Assembly (NCBI RefSeq): GCF_015767275.1
Contig: NZ_JADWMY010000009.1
Location: 186,001-250,000 of the forward strand
Length of the DNA: 64,000 nucleotides
Reading direction: 5' to 3'
DNA from: Herbaspirillum sp. AP02
Lineage (GTDB): Bacteria; Pseudomonadota; Gammaproteobacteria; Burkholderiales; Burkholderiaceae_D
The translations under genes were made by a program, and so were the position numbers. How positions within the stretch are numbered: position 1 is the stretch's first letter; every line of letters begins with the position of its first letter. Under the pieces are notes generated by a model. It saw only the letters and a program-made list of their open reading frames with translations. It was not told where the DNA came from and did not search any database. Below, one piece after another: positions 1-7,633 of this stretch.

Positions 1-638
1 GCCTGGCGCCACGGTTGCCCTTGAGGCAGGCCGGGCGGCGCCGGCTGGCGCAGCAACAGCAGCAGTGCCATCCCCAGCACGGCGGCGAAGAACAGGCAAT
101 ACCCGTTCAGGCGGCCCGCCACCTGCGTCGGGTCGGCGGCCAGGATGCCCACTGGCACCACGCTGGCCACGATCACCCCGACCAGCCCGGCCGCCTCGCG
201 CCAGGCCACGGCGCGCAGGCCATCGTCAGGCAGGCGTGAACCCCACGACAGGTAGCCGATGCTCAACATGCTGTGCGCGCCATAGGCCAGCACCAGCATG
301 CCGACCAGCCAGAGCATGGCGGCCTGGGGCGTGGCGGGGGGCTTCCACAGGCAGACGAAGGCCAGGGCCAGCACCAGCGCGGCCAGGGCCATCCAGCGTT
401 TCTGGCGGTGCGCCGAACGGTCCAGCAGATGACCGAAGAGCGGGTCCTGCAGCATGTCCAGCAGGCGCGCAGCGAACAACACCCACCCCAGCGGTGCCAG
501 TGCGACGCCGACGTGGCTGGCGTAATACGCCGGCAGCTGCACGAACAACGGCAGCGCCGCCATCGCCAGCGGCGCGCCCAGCATGCCATAGGCCGCGTCC
601 TGCCAGCGCCCGGTCTGGCGGGCGGCACCTGCGCTCAA
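1..638 (-). CDS. MFS/GPH-type sugar carrier, 3' part cut by window edge
   Basis: An integral membrane carrier of the MFS_2 (melibiose/GPH-like) type, with about 212 codons visible and the rest lost beyond position 1. I translated it directly from the reverse strand. It has several hydrophobic segments (MLGAPLAMAALPLFVQLP, MALAALVLALAFVCLW, a segment near LVGMLVLAYG) and a short acidic-aromatic loop MLQDPLFGHLLDRS that fits the conserved loop between helices 2 and 3 of this family (GDxxxGxxxDR-like). The likely start is TTG at 638, overlapping the TGA of the upstream chalcone-isomerase-fold gene (TTGA), so the two are translationally coupled. The substrate is unknown. In related bacteria such carriers sit in cfa/FAD-oxidoreductase lipid operons, which is knowledge of neighbourhoods and not visible here. 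Confidence 0.75.
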   Translation of the reverse strand, partial: MSAGAARQTGRWQDAAYGMLGAPLAMAALPLFVQLPAYYASHVGVALAPLGWVLFAARLLDMLQDPLFGHLLDRSAHRQKRWMALAALVLALAFVCLWKPPATPQAAMLWLVGMLVLAYGAHSMLSIGYLSWGSRLPDDGLRAVAWREAAGLVGVIVASVVPVGILAADPTQVAGRLNGYCLFFAAVLGMALLLLLRQPAPPGLPQGQPWRQ

Positions 639-1234
639 GGCGTTTCCCCGAGCAGGCGGCGCCTCAGGCCATCATCGCGGCTGGGCTGGCCGAGCCAGAT
701 ATTGAAGAAGGAGCGTGCCAGTTCGGGATCGGCGATCTCTGCCAGCAGCTTGTCCTTGTCGTAGAGCCGCATGCCGCGCCGGGGCAGATAGACCCCCACC
801 AGTTCATCACCATCGGCGACATCGACAAAGGCGCGGTTGAGCTCGCTCTTCCAGCGGGCCAGCGTGGGACCGGGGATCGGCGCCGGACTCATGCGCTGGA
901 TTTCGTCGATGGAGGTATTGGCCAGTCGCTCGCGGCTGATGCTCACCTTGTAATCCAGTTGCAGTGCGAAAGGCTGGTTATCATCCAGCGGGCGCTGTGG
1001 CGCCCACAAGGTGGCGTCATAGATGCGCAGGCCCAGCCAGCGCATGGTGCCGTTACCCACGGCCTGGGCCTGCGGCAATACCTCCTGCCAGGGGGCGGCG
1101 GCCTGTGCTGCGGCCATCCCGGTCAGGGCCAGTAGCAGCAGGCCGCTGCACAAGCGCAGGAGCAGGGGCAGGCGCAGCCGGCGAAACGGAAACAGGGAGG
1201 CAGGCAGGGTAGTAGTGATGGACATGCGAGTCAT
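635..1234 (-). CDS. Chalcone-isomerase-fold (Chalcone_3) periplasmic protein
   Basis: A 199-residue exported protein. An N-terminal signal peptide covers roughly residues 18-45 (leucine-rich stretch ending in AAAQA). The mature part has the chalcone isomerase-like signature WLGLRIYDATLW near residues 66-77, followed by a conserved C-terminal part with NIWLGQ. Bacterial members are not true flavonoid enzymes; they usually sit in membrane-lipid operons, and the function is unknown. The gene is upstream of, and overlaps, the MFS/GPH carrier. ATG at 1225 is an alternative start nine bases downstream. TetR-like operator repeats lie about 60-110 bases upstream. Confidence 0.8.
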   Translation of the reverse strand: MTRMSITTTLPASLFPFRRLRLPLLLRLCSGLLLLALTGMAAAQAAAPWQEVLPQAQAVGNGTMRWLGLRIYDATLWAPQRPLDDNQPFALQLDYKVSISRERLANTSIDEIQRMSPAPIPGPTLARWKSELNRAFVDVADGDELVGVYLPRRGMRLYDKDKLLAEIADPELARSFFNIWLGQPSRDDGLRRRLLGETP

Positions 1235-1291
1235 TCCTCGTGGCGAACGTCGGGGCGCCAGGGCGCGGGCTTCACATGGCCGCTAGATTAC

Positions 1292-1344
1292 TACCAACGA
1301 AAGGCAAATGCTACTGATTGGTATTTTTTATTTACCAGTCGGTA
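1292..1344. promoter_or_regulatory. Candidate TetR-type operator repeats
   Basis: An AT-rich stretch upstream of the minus-strand chalcone-isomerase-fold gene. It contains three related half or full sites: TACCAAC at 1293, GATTGGTA at 1316-1323 and TACCAGTCGGTA at 1333-1344. The last two are arranged as an inverted repeat with nine bases between them. TACCnACnnGTA-like palindromes are typical of TetR/AcrR operators. No tetR gene lies within view, so the regulator is not identified. Confidence 0.4.
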
Positions 1345-1367
1345 TTTTGGCGACCGAGAGAGACCGC

Positions 1368-2285
1368 TCAGCGCGTCCATTTGCGCTCGTAGTCCATTTC
1401 CTCGAAATGCTGGACCAGGAAATCAATGAACACCCGCACCTTGGCCGGCAGGTGCTTGCGTCCCTGGTAGGCGATGTTGATGGTCAGGCGCGGCAGGTCC
1501 CATTCATCCAGTATCGGTACCAGCCGGCCCGCCACGACGTCGTCGTAGATGATGTAGTTGGGCTGGATCAGGATGCCCAGCCCCTCGAGCGCGGCGGCCC
1601 GGATGATCTGGCCGTCGTTGGATTGCATCAGGGCGCTGATGTCCAGCGCGCGCTCACCGGCCTGGCGATGCTGGAAGCGCAGGCTGTTGGGCTGGTTGGC
1701 GTGGCTGTAGACCAGCAGGTCGTGCGCGGCCAGGTCGTCCAGCGTGCGCGGCACCCCGCGGGCGGCCAGGTAACCGGGAGCGGCCGCCAGGATGCGGCGG
1801 GTCGAGGCCAGGCGGCGCACGGCGATGTTGGAATCCGGTTCGAATTCGCGGGTGCGGATGGCGATATCGATACCGCTGTCGAGCAGGTCGACATAGCGGT
1901 TGGCCGCCACCAGGTCCAGGGAGATGTCCGGATAGAGCTGGTGAAAGCGGGGCAGGATGGGGCTGATGTGCTTCATGCAGAACGACAGCGAGGAAGTCAC
2001 TCGCAACATGCCGCTGGGCGCCACGCTATTGGCGTTGACCAGTTCCTCGGCTTCCTTCATCTGCCCCAGGGCCGCCTTGCATTGGCGGTAGAAGGCTTCG
2101 CCGGTCTGGCTCAGTCCCAGACGGCGCGTGCTGCGTTCGACCAGGCGTGCACCCAGGCGTTCTTCCAGTGCGGCAAGGCTACGACTGGCCGCGGCATTGG
2201 ACATGCCCAGCGCCTCTGCCGCACGCGACAGGCTGCCCAGCTCGGCCACCTGCACGAAGAGTTCGAATTGGCTCCAGCGGTCCAC
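1368..2285 (-). CDS. LysR-family regulator, probably of the hydroxyquinol operon
   Basis: A 305-residue transcription factor. The N-terminal winged helix-turn-helix spans about residues 1-60 (AELGSLSRAAEALGMSNAAASRSLAALEE, with the typical SRSLAALE recognition helix). The substrate-binding domain follows from about residue 90. The sequence DSGIDIAIRTRE and a C-terminal FIDFLVQHF mark the CrgA/DmlR-like LysR subgroup. It is divergent from the hydroxyquinol dioxygenase gene at 2414, and a perfect 19-base palindrome (2308-2326) lies just outside its own start codon. It therefore probably controls that operon and itself; the inducer (an aromatic or pathway intermediate) is inferred. Confidence 0.88.
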   Translation of the reverse strand: MDRWSQFELFVQVAELGSLSRAAEALGMSNAAASRSLAALEERLGARLVERSTRRLGLSQTGEAFYRQCKAALGQMKEAEELVNANSVAPSGMLRVTSSLSFCMKHISPILPRFHQLYPDISLDLVAANRYVDLLDSGIDIAIRTREFEPDSNIAVRRLASTRRILAAAPGYLAARGVPRTLDDLAAHDLLVYSHANQPNSLRFQHRQAGERALDISALMQSNDGQIIRAAALEGLGILIQPNYIIYDDVVAGRLVPILDEWDLPRLTINIAYQGRKHLPAKVRVFIDFLVQHFEEMDYERKWTR

Positions 2286-2307
2286 CCGGGTCTCCCGTCA
2301 TGGCCGG

Positions 2308-2326
2308 GTGGAAAACAGTTTTCCAC
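2308..2326. promoter_or_regulatory. Perfect 19-base palindrome in a divergent promoter
   Basis: GTGGAAAACAGTTTTCCAC is a perfect inverted repeat with nine-base arms around a single A. It is 22 bases from the LysR start and 88 bases from the dioxygenase start. It is a good operator candidate for the LysR protein, although LysR sites are usually less perfect, so another regulator is possible. Confidence 0.5.
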
Positions 2327-2413
2327 TTCCGGCATATATCCATCCAAAAAACCGGCCTATATTAACGCCCAGCGGAAAAATCCGGACGATCCATCAGAAA
2401 AAGCGAGGAGACC

Positions 2414-3280
2414 ATGCTCAACCTGAACGAAGACACCATCACCCAGGCCGTGCTGGCCCGCCATGCAGGCATGCCCGATGAGCGCCTGCGGCAGATCATG
2501 ACCAGCCTGGTGCAGCACCTGCACGCCTTCGCCCGCGAGGTCAAGCTGACCGAGGAAGAATGGTTCGAGGGCATCCGTTTTCTCACCGAGACCGGCCAGA
2601 TGTGTTCCGACAAGCGCCAGGAGTTCATCCTGCTCTCCGACATCCTGGGCCTGTCCACGCTGGTGATGGCGCAGCAGAACCACAAGCCCGCCGGTTGCAC
2701 CGAGGCCACGGTGTTCGGCCCTTTCCATGTCGAGAATTCGCCACGCTACGAACTGGGCGCCGACATCGCCAACGGTGCGCGGGGCGAGCCCTGCTTCGTC
2801 AGCGGCAGCGTGCGCGGACTGGATGGACAGCCGCTGGCCCATGCCACGCTGGAAGTGTGGCAGGCCGACGAAGATGGTTTCTATGATGTGCAGTATCCCG
2901 ACCTGGATCAGCTGCAAGCCCGTGGCACCCTGCAGACCGACGCCCAGGGACGCTTCCATTTCCGCAGCATCCTGGCCAACTCCTATCCGATCCCGCATGA
3001 CGGTCCGGTGGGGCGGATGCTGGACAAGCTGGGGCGGCATCCGTGGCGCCCGGCCCACCTGCATTTCCGCATCCGGGCCGAGGGCCATGAAACATTGATC
3101 ACCCACGTGTTCCGCCGTGGCGACCACTACCTGGACTCGGATGCCGTGTTCGGCGTGCGTTCCACGCTGATCGCCGACTGGCCGCGCCATGAACCGGGTA
3201 TCGCCCCCGATGGCAGTCGTTGCGAGCAGCCCTTCTACACGCTGCACTATGATTTCATCCTCAATCCCCAGCGCAACTGA
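2414..3280 (+). CDS. Hydroxyquinol 1,2-dioxygenase (intradiol)
   Basis: Opens the ring of hydroxyquinol (benzene-1,2,4-triol) between its adjacent hydroxyls to give maleylacetate, using non-heme Fe(III). The length is 288 residues, usual for the family. The N-terminal helical dimerisation domain covers about residues 1-100 and the catalytic beta-sandwich follows. The four iron ligands are recognisable: Tyr157 (DGFYDVQ), Tyr191 (NSYPIP), and His215 and His217 (RPAHLHF). The intact neighbouring maleylacetate reductase favours hydroxyquinol over catechol as substrate. A strong ribosome site (GAGGAG, 5 bases before ATG) supports the start. It is the first gene of a three-gene operon divergent from a LysR gene. 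Confidence 0.92.
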   Translation: MLNLNEDTITQAVLARHAGMPDERLRQIMTSLVQHLHAFAREVKLTEEEWFEGIRFLTETGQMCSDKRQEFILLSDILGLSTLVMAQQNHKPAGCTEATVFGPFHVENSPRYELGADIANGARGEPCFVSGSVRGLDGQPLAHATLEVWQADEDGFYDVQYPDLDQLQARGTLQTDAQGRFHFRSILANSYPIPHDGPVGRMLDKLGRHPWRPAHLHFRIRAEGHETLITHVFRRGDHYLDSDAVFGVRSTLIADWPRHEPGIAPDGSRCEQPFYTLHYDFILNPQRN

Positions 3281-3292
3281 ACCGAGACCACC

Positions 3293-4360
3293 ATGCAAGC
3301 CTTTACCTACACCAGCGCTGCGGCCCGCGTGATCTTCGGCGCCGGCAGCCTGCAACATCTGGTCGGCGAAACCGAGCACCTGGGCGCCCGCCGTGCCCTG
3401 GTGCTGTGTACCCCGGGCCAGCGTGCCGAGGCCGAACGTGTGGCCGCGCTGATCGGCGAACGCTGCGCCGGTATCTTCGATCAGGCCGTCATGCATGTGC
3501 CCATCGAGACCGCGCGCCACGCCCGCGAAGTCGCCCGGGAACTGGAGGCCGATTGCGCCATCGCCATCGGCGGCGGTTCCACCATGGGCCTGGGCAAGGC
3601 CATTGCGCTGGAGTCCGAGCTGCCCATCCTTGCTATCCCGACCACCTATGCCGGCAGCGAGATGACGCCGATCTATGGCATCACCGAAGCCGGCCTCAAG
3701 AAGACCGGGCGCGATGTGCGCGTCTTGCCGCGCACCGTGATCTACGATCCCGAGTTGAGCCTGGGCCTGCCGCTGCCCTTGTCGGTCACCAGCGGCATCA
3801 ATGCCATGGCGCATGCGGCCGAGGGTTTGTACGCGGCCGATGCCAATCCCATCATGTCGATGCTGGCCGAGGAGGGTATCCGCGCACTGGCCGAAGGGCT
3901 GCCGCAGATCGTCCTGCGCGCCGATGACCTGGATGCCCGCAGCCAATGCCTGTACGGTGCCTGGCTGTGCGGGACGGTGCTGGGCAATGTCGGCATGTCG
4001 CTGCATCACAAGCTGTGCCACACGCTGGGCGGCAGCTACAACCTGCCGCATGCCGAGACCCATACCGTGATCCTGCCGCATGCGCTGGCCTACAATGCGC
4101 CGGCCGCACCGCAGGCCATGCAGCGCATCGCCCGCGCCCTCGGTAGCGCGGACGCGGCACAGGGCGTGCATGCCCTGGCGCGCGCGCTGCAGGCGCCGTT
4201 GTCGCTGCGCGAGCTGGGCATGCCCTATGAAGAGCTTGATCGCTGCACCGATATCGCCTTGCAGAATGCCTACGCCAATCCGCGTCCGCTGGAGCGGGCC
4301 GCCTTGCGCGCCTTGCTGGAAAATGCCTGGCATGGCCATGCACCGGTTGCGGGGAACTGA
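3293..4360 (+). CDS. Maleylacetate reductase
   Basis: An iron-alcohol-dehydrogenase-fold enzyme of 355 residues that reduces maleylacetate to 3-oxoadipate with NAD(P)H. This is the step after hydroxyquinol ring cleavage and feeds the 3-oxoadipate pathway. The Rossmann part carries the diphosphate-binding GGGSTMGLGKA near residue 98 and IPTTYAGSEMTP. The C-terminal helical domain has SGINAMAHAAEGLYA and the histidine cluster MSLHHKLCHTLGG, followed by PHAETHTVILPH. Maleylacetate reductases often lack the full metal-binding set and work without metal. It starts 12 bases after the dioxygenase stop, so it is the same operon. Confidence 0.92.
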   Translation: MQAFTYTSAAARVIFGAGSLQHLVGETEHLGARRALVLCTPGQRAEAERVAALIGERCAGIFDQAVMHVPIETARHAREVARELEADCAIAIGGGSTMGLGKAIALESELPILAIPTTYAGSEMTPIYGITEAGLKKTGRDVRVLPRTVIYDPELSLGLPLPLSVTSGINAMAHAAEGLYAADANPIMSMLAEEGIRALAEGLPQIVLRADDLDARSQCLYGAWLCGTVLGNVGMSLHHKLCHTLGGSYNLPHAETHTVILPHALAYNAPAAPQAMQRIARALGSADAAQGVHALARALQAPLSLRELGMPYEELDRCTDIALQNAYANPRPLERAALRALLENAWHGHAPVAGN

Positions 4361-4361
4361 G

Positions 4362-4670
4362 ATGGCAGTCCGGCACATCGTGATGTGGGACATCCAGGGC
4401 GAGCGCGGTAGCGCGCCGCATCTGACCAATGTCGAACAGGTCAGGCAAGCCTTCGAAGGGCTGGCCGGCCGCATTCCCGGCCTGCGCCATCTGGAGGTCG
4501 GCACCGACGTCAGTGGCGTCGATTACGCCTGTGACGTGGTGCTGGTCACGGAATTCGACAGCGCCGAGGCCTTGCGTGCCTATGCCGATCACCCCGCCCA
4601 CCTAGCCGTGCGCCAGCAACTGGGCAGCCTGCGCATCGCGCGGCACCAGGTGGATTATCCGGTGCGCTGA
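4362..4670 (+). CDS. Dabb (stress-responsive A/B barrel) domain protein
   Basis: A 102-residue single-domain protein of the dimeric alpha/beta-barrel (Dabb) family, recognised from the opening RHIVMWDI, the central GLRHLEVGTDVSG and the closing YADHPAHLAVRQQL. Family members include small enzymes and cofactor-free ring-modifying proteins, but no catalytic role can be read here. ATG at 4362 begins one base after the maleylacetate reductase stop, so it is tightly coupled to the hydroxyquinol operon. A helper role in aromatic catabolism is inferred from position only. The next gene is convergent. Confidence 0.85.
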   Translation: MAVRHIVMWDIQGERGSAPHLTNVEQVRQAFEGLAGRIPGLRHLEVGTDVSGVDYACDVVLVTEFDSAEALRAYADHPAHLAVRQQLGSLRIARHQVDYPVR

Positions 4671-4678
4671 GCGTGGGC

Positions 4679-5452
4679 TCAGACCATGCCGCCATTGGCG
4701 CGGATGGTCTGGCCGTTGATCCAGCCGCCGGCCGGGCTGACCAGGAAGGCCACCACCTCAGCGATATCGTCCGGCTGCGCCAGGCGTTCCAGCGGCGGCA
4801 GCTTGGCCAGGTGTTCGATCTGGGCCTCGCTCTTGTCCTTGAGGAAGAGATCGGTGGCGGTCGGTCCCGGCGCCACCGCATTGACGGTGATGCTGCGTCC
4901 GCGCAATTCCTTGGCGAAGATATTGGTCATGGCCTCCACCGCTGCCTTGGTGCCGGCGTAGACCGAGTAACCGGGCAAGGCCAGAGTCTTCACGCTGCTG
5001 GAAAAATTGACGATGCGTCCCCCTTCGCGCAGCCGTTTGGCGGCGATGCGCATGGTGTTGAAACTTCCCTTGAGGTTGATGGCGATGAGCCGGTCGAAGA
5101 GTTCGTCATCGGTATCGGCCAGCATGGTCAGGCCGGGCTGGATGATGCCGGCGTTATTGACCAGGAAGTCGACGCCACCGAAGAGCGTGCAGGCCTGATC
5201 GACCATGGCGGCCACCTGGGCCGGGACGGCGACATCGGCCTGGACTGCGGCAGCGCGTCCGCCGGCGCCTTCGATCTCGGCCACGACCGCGTCTGCGTCG
5301 GCCTTGCGCCCGGCATAGTTGATGATGACGGCAATGCCGTCGGCCGCCAGCCGCTTGGCGATGGCGGCACCGATGCCGCGTGATGCGCCGGTGACGATGG
5401 CGACCTTGTTGCTGGACCGGGAACCGGAAGCTGTATTGGCGATGCTGGTCAT
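4679..5452 (-). CDS. SDR-family NAD(P)-dependent oxidoreductase
   Basis: A short-chain dehydrogenase of 257 residues with a Rossmann fold. The N-terminal VTGASRGIGAAIAKRLA cofactor motif, the NNAG motif (FLVNNAGIIQPG), the catalytic Ser in VNFSSSV and the catalytic YSVYAGTK pair (YxxxK) are all present. The C-terminus has the common INGQTIRANGGMV ending. It resembles FabG-like 3-oxoacyl reductases, but the substrate cannot be read. ATG at 5452 is chosen over 5494 because AGGAG sits 7 bases upstream of it. It is divergent from the LysR gene at 5572, which is its likely regulator. Confidence 0.88.
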   Translation of the reverse strand: MTSIANTASGSRSSNKVAIVTGASRGIGAAIAKRLAADGIAVIINYAGRKADADAVVAEIEGAGGRAAAVQADVAVPAQVAAMVDQACTLFGGVDFLVNNAGIIQPGLTMLADTDDELFDRLIAINLKGSFNTMRIAAKRLREGGRIVNFSSSVKTLALPGYSVYAGTKAAVEAMTNIFAKELRGRSITVNAVAPGPTATDLFLKDKSEAQIEHLAKLPPLERLAQPDDIAEVVAFLVSPAGGWINGQTIRANGGMV

Positions 5453-5534
5453 GGTTTTTCTCCTGAATGGAAAGTCATTGGGGTGGAACGGCATGGAAGA
5501 ATCATCTCACTGCCGCCGCTTCTGCTGTAGCCGT

Positions 5535-5554
5535 ATAATCGACATATCGTTTAT
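5535..5554. promoter_or_regulatory. Candidate LysR operator between the SDR and LysR genes
   Basis: ATAATCGACATATCGTTTAT is a near-palindrome with seven-base arms (six of seven pair) around a six-base centre. It lies 17 bases upstream of the LysR start and about 80 bases upstream of the SDR start. The size and AT-rich arms fit a LysR activation or autoregulation site. Confidence 0.4.
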
Positions 5555-5571
5555 CCACTTATTGCATAGCC

Positions 5572-6486
5572 ATGTTCGATGATCTGGTCCTGTTGCGCAG
5601 CTTCGTTGCCATCGTCGAATGCGGCAGTATCTCCGCCGCTGCGCGGGCGCTGCGGATGACCCAGCCGACCCTGAGCCGGCAGTTGAGCGCATTGGAACAG
5701 CAGTGCGGTGCCGAGCTGCTCAGGCGCGATACCCATCGTATGAGCCTGACCGAGACCGGCCAGCGCTTCCTGCATGATGCCCGTGCCCTCATCGAACTGG
5801 CCGACGCAGCCCAGCAACGACTGAGGCTGGAACAGGGCGGACTGCAGGGCAACATCCGGGTGTTTTCCACCATCGACTTCGGGCAGACCGTGGTGAGTCG
5901 TCTCATCAGCAGTTTCATCCACGCACACCCCGGCGTGACGATGGAACTGGCCTATTCGAACCGTCCGCTGCACATGATCGAGGAGGGCTGTGACGTCGGC
6001 ATCATCGCTGGCGCGTTGACCGACGACCGGGTGGTGGCGCGCTCCCTGGGACAGATCCGCCGTCATGTGGTGGCGTCACCCGGGCTGGTGGCGGCACACC
6101 GCCGCTGCCGTCGTCCGGAGGACCTGCAGGAATGGCCGTGGGTGATCCTGTCGTCCGCTACCTTTGGCGGCACGCGCGAGGTAACGCTGTATCGGGACGG
6201 GGAGGAAAGTCGCCTGCAGGTGCGACCGCTGCTGCAATCCGAAGGCGTGACCAGCCTGCGCGAAGCAGCGCGCATGGACCTCGGCGTGGCGGCGTTGCCG
6301 ACCTGGCTGGTCGAGGAGGACCTGGTCTCCGGCCGGCTGGTGCGACTGCTGCCGAAGTGGGAAGCCAGCACGCTGCCGGCGCACGTGGTCTATCCGGCGC
6401 GGCGCAACCTGCCGCTGCGGGCCAGGACCTTCGTGGACTTTGCGCTGGAGTATATGTCCACGGTCCTGACCTCGCACAGGCGCTGA
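5572..6486 (+). CDS. LysR-family regulator, probable controller of the SDR gene
   Basis: A 304-residue transcription factor with an N-terminal helix-turn-helix (ECGSISAAARALRMTQPTLSRQLSALEQQ, residues about 15-45) and a LysR co-inducer domain (IRVFSTIDFGQTVVSRLISSF onward). The C-terminal ARTFVDFALEYM marks the CrgA-like subgroup. It is transcribed away from the SDR gene with a 119-base shared promoter that holds a near-palindrome, so control of that gene is inferred. Its 3' end meets the convergent yciI-like gene after 46 bases. Confidence 0.88.
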   Translation: MFDDLVLLRSFVAIVECGSISAAARALRMTQPTLSRQLSALEQQCGAELLRRDTHRMSLTETGQRFLHDARALIELADAAQQRLRLEQGGLQGNIRVFSTIDFGQTVVSRLISSFIHAHPGVTMELAYSNRPLHMIEEGCDVGIIAGALTDDRVVARSLGQIRRHVVASPGLVAAHRRCRRPEDLQEWPWVILSSATFGGTREVTLYRDGEESRLQVRPLLQSEGVTSLREAARMDLGVAALPTWLVEEDLVSGRLVRLLPKWEASTLPAHVVYPARRNLPLRARTFVDFALEYMSTVLTSHRR

Positions 6487-6532
6487 GGGATTGCGCCGAT
6501 TTCCTCTACGAGACGGCAGCGCTGAGCCTGCC

Positions 6533-6841
6533 CTAGACGAACTTGGCCAGCGGCGCCCAATGTGGCGGAAATTGCAGCGATGCCAGCGCCGGCACGCAGG
6601 CATACACTTCATAGCTGGCAACGCCGCTCTCGATGAACGGGTCCTGCGCCATCATGGCGTCAAGTTCCTCGCGATCGGAACAACTGGCCAGCAGCAGCCC
6701 GCCTGTCCGGTTTTCCATGGGGCCGGCAAGGATCACCTTGCCTTGCCTGACGTTGTCGATCAGCCACCTCTTGTGGGCGTCCAGATGCTGGTTGATGTCC
6801 TCGACCGGCCGCAGGTAGGTCAATGTCACGACATGGATCAT
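6533..6841 (-). CDS. YciI-family protein
   Basis: A 102-residue protein of the YCII family (ferredoxin-like dimer, sometimes dehydrochlorinase-like). The conserved His of AHKRWL (about residue 22) and Asp of the DPF turn (MMAQDPFIESGV) are present; this His-Asp pair is the proposed active site of the family. It starts two bases downstream of the azoreductase stop, so it is probably co-transcribed as the second gene of that unit. A paralogue lies at 35070-35372. The biological substrate is unknown. Confidence 0.85.
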   Translation of the reverse strand: MIHVVTLTYLRPVEDINQHLDAHKRWLIDNVRQGKVILAGPMENRTGGLLLASCSDREELDAMMAQDPFIESGVASYEVYACVPALASLQFPPHWAPLAKFV

Positions 6842-6843
6842 GA

Positions 6844-7479
6844 TCAGGCCCCTTCGCGCGTGAGCAATCCCGTAACTGCCGCCGGCACCGCATCCAGAGC
6901 CTGGCGCATCGAGGTGCTGCGCAATTCGGCGCCCTTGGTGAGCAATTCGGCACGCACGAAGCTCACCCGCTTGATACCGATGAAACCGAAGAACGCGCTC
7001 AGATACGATTCCTGATGATCCATGCTGCCCGCCGGGCCGGAGGAATACATGCCGCCCCGCGTCGATGCCACCAGCACCGCCTTGTCACCCGCCAGGCCAA
7101 CGGGACCGGTTTCGGTATAGCGAAAGGTACGCCCCGGTTGGGCAATGCGGTCCAGCCAGGCCTTGAGCTGGCTCGGAACCGAAAAGTTGTACATCGGCGC
7201 GCCCAGTACGATGACATCGCTCGCCAGCAGTTCACTGACCAGGGTGTCTGAGAGCGTATGTTCAGCGCGCAGGCCGGCGTCGCTGGTGACCGTGCCTGGC
7301 TGGCGGAAGCCGCCTGCGATGGGGCCGTCAAGATGCGCGATGGGAGCGGCGACCAGATCGCGGGCGGTGACTGTCGCCTCGGGATAGCGGCTGCGCAGTT
7401 CTTCAACCAGGGCAGCACTGAGCACGCGGGAGGCAGAAGCGTCCCCGAGGATGCTGGAGTCGAGATGGAGAATCTTCAT
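6844..7479 (-). CDS. azoR: FMN-dependent NADH-azoreductase
   Basis: A flavodoxin-fold reductase of 211 residues that transfers electrons from NADH via FMN to quinones and azo compounds. It has the N-terminal phosphate-binding MKILHLDSSILGDASASRVLS, the flavin loop APMYNFSVPSQLKAWLDRI and the second loop ASTRGGMYSSG, and the length matches AzoR. It is divergent from a LysR gene at 7634 with a palindrome between them, as in many quinone/azo-responsive LysR-azoR pairs, so induction by electrophiles is a fair inference. The yciI-like gene follows directly. Confidence 0.9.
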   Translation of the reverse strand: MKILHLDSSILGDASASRVLSAALVEELRSRYPEATVTARDLVAAPIAHLDGPIAGGFRQPGTVTSDAGLRAEHTLSDTLVSELLASDVIVLGAPMYNFSVPSQLKAWLDRIAQPGRTFRYTETGPVGLAGDKAVLVASTRGGMYSSGPAGSMDHQESYLSAFFGFIGIKRVSFVRAELLTKGAELRSTSMRQALDAVPAAVTGLLTREGA

Positions 7480-7570
7480 GGTGAGGTCCTTTCAGGGATC
7501 GGTAATCAGAGCGACAGGAGCCACGATACCGGCCCGAAACCCTCTTCACTAGCCAGCGGAATTGGATCAG

Positions 7571-7592
7571 ATTGTTCTCCATATAGGACAAT
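7571..7592. promoter_or_regulatory. Candidate LysR operator between azoR and its regulator
   Basis: An inverted repeat with arms ATTGT and ACAAT separated by twelve bases that are themselves partly symmetrical (CTCCATATAGG core). It lies in the 154-base divergent promoter, 42 bases before the LysR start. A TATAAT box follows on the plus strand at 7601-7606. Confidence 0.4.
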
Positions 7593-7633
7593 CAGCTGTC
7601 TATAATCAGAATTTTCCATTCTGGATCCGTCTC

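Noticed and set aside
2357-4504. 715-residue open frame on the minus strand
   Set aside because: It is antisense to the dioxygenase and maleylacetate reductase genes.
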